From the NCBI GenBank assembly GCA_019313105.1, contig JAFDBW010000137.1:1-7699 (forward strand): 7,699 bases of DNA, in the 5' to 3' direction. The position numbers and the translations under genes are program-made. Source of the stretch: Deltaproteobacteria bacterium (GTDB lineage Bacteria > Desulfobacterota > Desulfuromonadia > Desulfuromonadales > BM103). Each line of letters begins with the position of its first letter. Positions within the stretch are counted from its first letter, which is position 1. This document shows positions 7,155 through 7,699 of the stretch, piece by piece. The notes beneath the pieces were generated by a model that saw only the letters and a list, made by a program, of their open reading frames with translations, was not told the DNA's origin and made no database searches.

Positions 7155-7225
7155 CTTCCACAACTATCTGTTTTTGTTATATTTAAAAAATTTTGAATGA
7201 CGAGAAAATGGCAGAAGTGTGGAAT

Positions 7226-7253
7226 ATTATACAAGCGTATGGGGATTATTCAA
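7226..7253 (-). promoter_or_regulatory. Sigma-70-type promoter of the efflux operon
   Basis: On the minus strand TTGAAT (7253-7248) and TATAAT (7231-7226) are separated by 16 bp. The -10 is consensus and the -35 matches four of six positions. Transcription should begin near 7220-7218, leaving a leader of about 117 nt before cusC. It is the best promoter in the gap between gspB and cusC and lies just past the gspB stop. Confidence 0.65.
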
Positions 7254-7306
7254 CGAAGGGAATCTTGTAATAGTTCAGCGGGGATATGCAACAGGAGCCG
7301 ATGAGA

Positions 7307-7699
7307 CTAAGGATGAGGGACTGAAACAGAATAAACCTTACCATCAATCTCAAAGAGCACCCGATCTGTACGTATTTCGGTGACAACGGCGGCGTCAACA
7401 TGGCTGCCGACCATGACCGGTAGATCGTTGACAACGGCCATGCTGTTGACCGCATCCTGGTAGAAAATTTCCGTCACATTCAAGTGAATGCCATCGGGAA
7501 GCGCCACCGTCTCCTCTGGCAACTCCTGTTGTGCAACAATCTCAACCGGTGCGGCTGGTTTTACAATATCCGCAGGCGCAGAAGTCATGCGTACAGGACG
7601 TGACACGACAGGCTCACTGACAACGGCTGCAACGGACGCTTCAGGCTTTGCAAGGGCATTGGTGGCCTGCAGGGGCTTTGCGGTTTGCGGAGCCGGCGG
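7307..7699 (-). CDS. gspB: GspB-like type II secretion protein, C-terminal part (cut by window edge)
   Basis: The frame is open from the window edge to a TAG at 7307, giving 130 residues of the C-terminus; the true start lies outside. Visible residues 1-66 are a Pro/Ala/Val-rich periplasmic linker beginning PPAPQTAKPL, with Glu-rich patches. Residues 67-127 fit the conserved C-terminal domain of GspB/ExeB (T2SSB type): LPDGIHLNV, then an FYQDAVNSMAVVND stretch, GSHVDAAVVTEIRTDRVLFE and a closing YSVSV strand. In known systems GspB helps GspA anchor or assemble the secretin GspD across the periplasm. A GTG inside the frame at 7606 is not the start, because the linker continues upstream with the same composition. 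Functionally it is unrelated to the metal genes. No clear terminator follows the stop, so some read-through into the efflux operon is possible. Confidence 0.75.
   Translation of the reverse strand, partial: PPAPQTAKPLQATNALAKPEASVAAVVSEPVVSRPVRMTSAPADIVKPAAPVEIVAQQELPEETVALPDGIHLNVTEIFYQDAVNSMAVVNDLPVMVGSHVDAAVVTEIRTDRVLFEIDGKVYSVSVPHP

Noticed and set aside
7103..7234. N-terminal extension of cusC to 7234
   Set aside because: The start would be a TTG overlapping the promoter -10 box, the extra residues are not signal-like, and the ATG at 7102 has a proper ribosome site and signal peptide.
7235..7306. Intrinsic terminator after gspB
   Set aside because: No stem followed by a T-tract could be found on the minus strand in this stretch.
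7246..7455. 69-codon minus-strand open frame across the end of gspB
   Set aside because: It is out of frame with the GspB-like domain and has no recognisable features.

Overview
The window carries a complete heavy-metal efflux operon of the CusCBA type (copper/silver, RND tripartite pump), read entirely on the minus strand. The 3' end of a type II secretion gene lies upstream of it, and a hairpin-rich, gene-free stretch lies downstream. GC is moderate (judged by eye), the cell is Gram-negative (outer membrane factor, RND pump, T2SS protein), and the gene styles and the intergenic hairpin repeat look like a deltaproteobacterium of the Desulfuromonas/Geobacter group. That placement is inference from memory, not a search result.

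Layout in transcription order (high to low coordinates): (1) 7699-7307, C-terminal 130 codons of a GspB-like protein, cut by the window edge. (2) 7306-7103, control region with a good sigma-70-type promoter at 7253-7226. Closer to the gene lie a perfect 14-bp palindrome at 7143-7130 and an overlapping sigma-54-like element with a perfect -24 box but an imperfect -12 box. (3) 7102-5765, cusC-like outer membrane factor. (4) 5768-4191, cusB-like adaptor, starting inside the cusC stop codon (ATGA overlap), with two metal-binding-type N-terminal modules and an unusual acidic C-terminal tail containing a repeated motif. (5) 4190-4125, AT-rich spacer with inverted repeats. (6) 4124-870, cusA-like RND pump with the copper-site methionines and the proton-relay aspartate conserved. 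(7) 834-307, a small exported Met/His-rich protein with two DMHKGH[ED]M motifs, 35 bases after cusA. (8) 306-1, no gene: a 13-bp-stem hairpin likely to end the operon, then a run of further hairpins.

Together the genes encode a periplasm-spanning pump. CusA drives export with the proton gradient, CusB is the periplasmic adaptor, CusC is the exit duct, and the Met/His-rich protein probably binds Cu(I)/Ag(I) in the periplasm, occupying the role that CusF has in enterobacteria. No CusF and no CusRS-type regulator is present in the window. The system is a recognisable one. The parts worth a second look are the last gene, the adaptor tail, the control region and the hairpin cluster.
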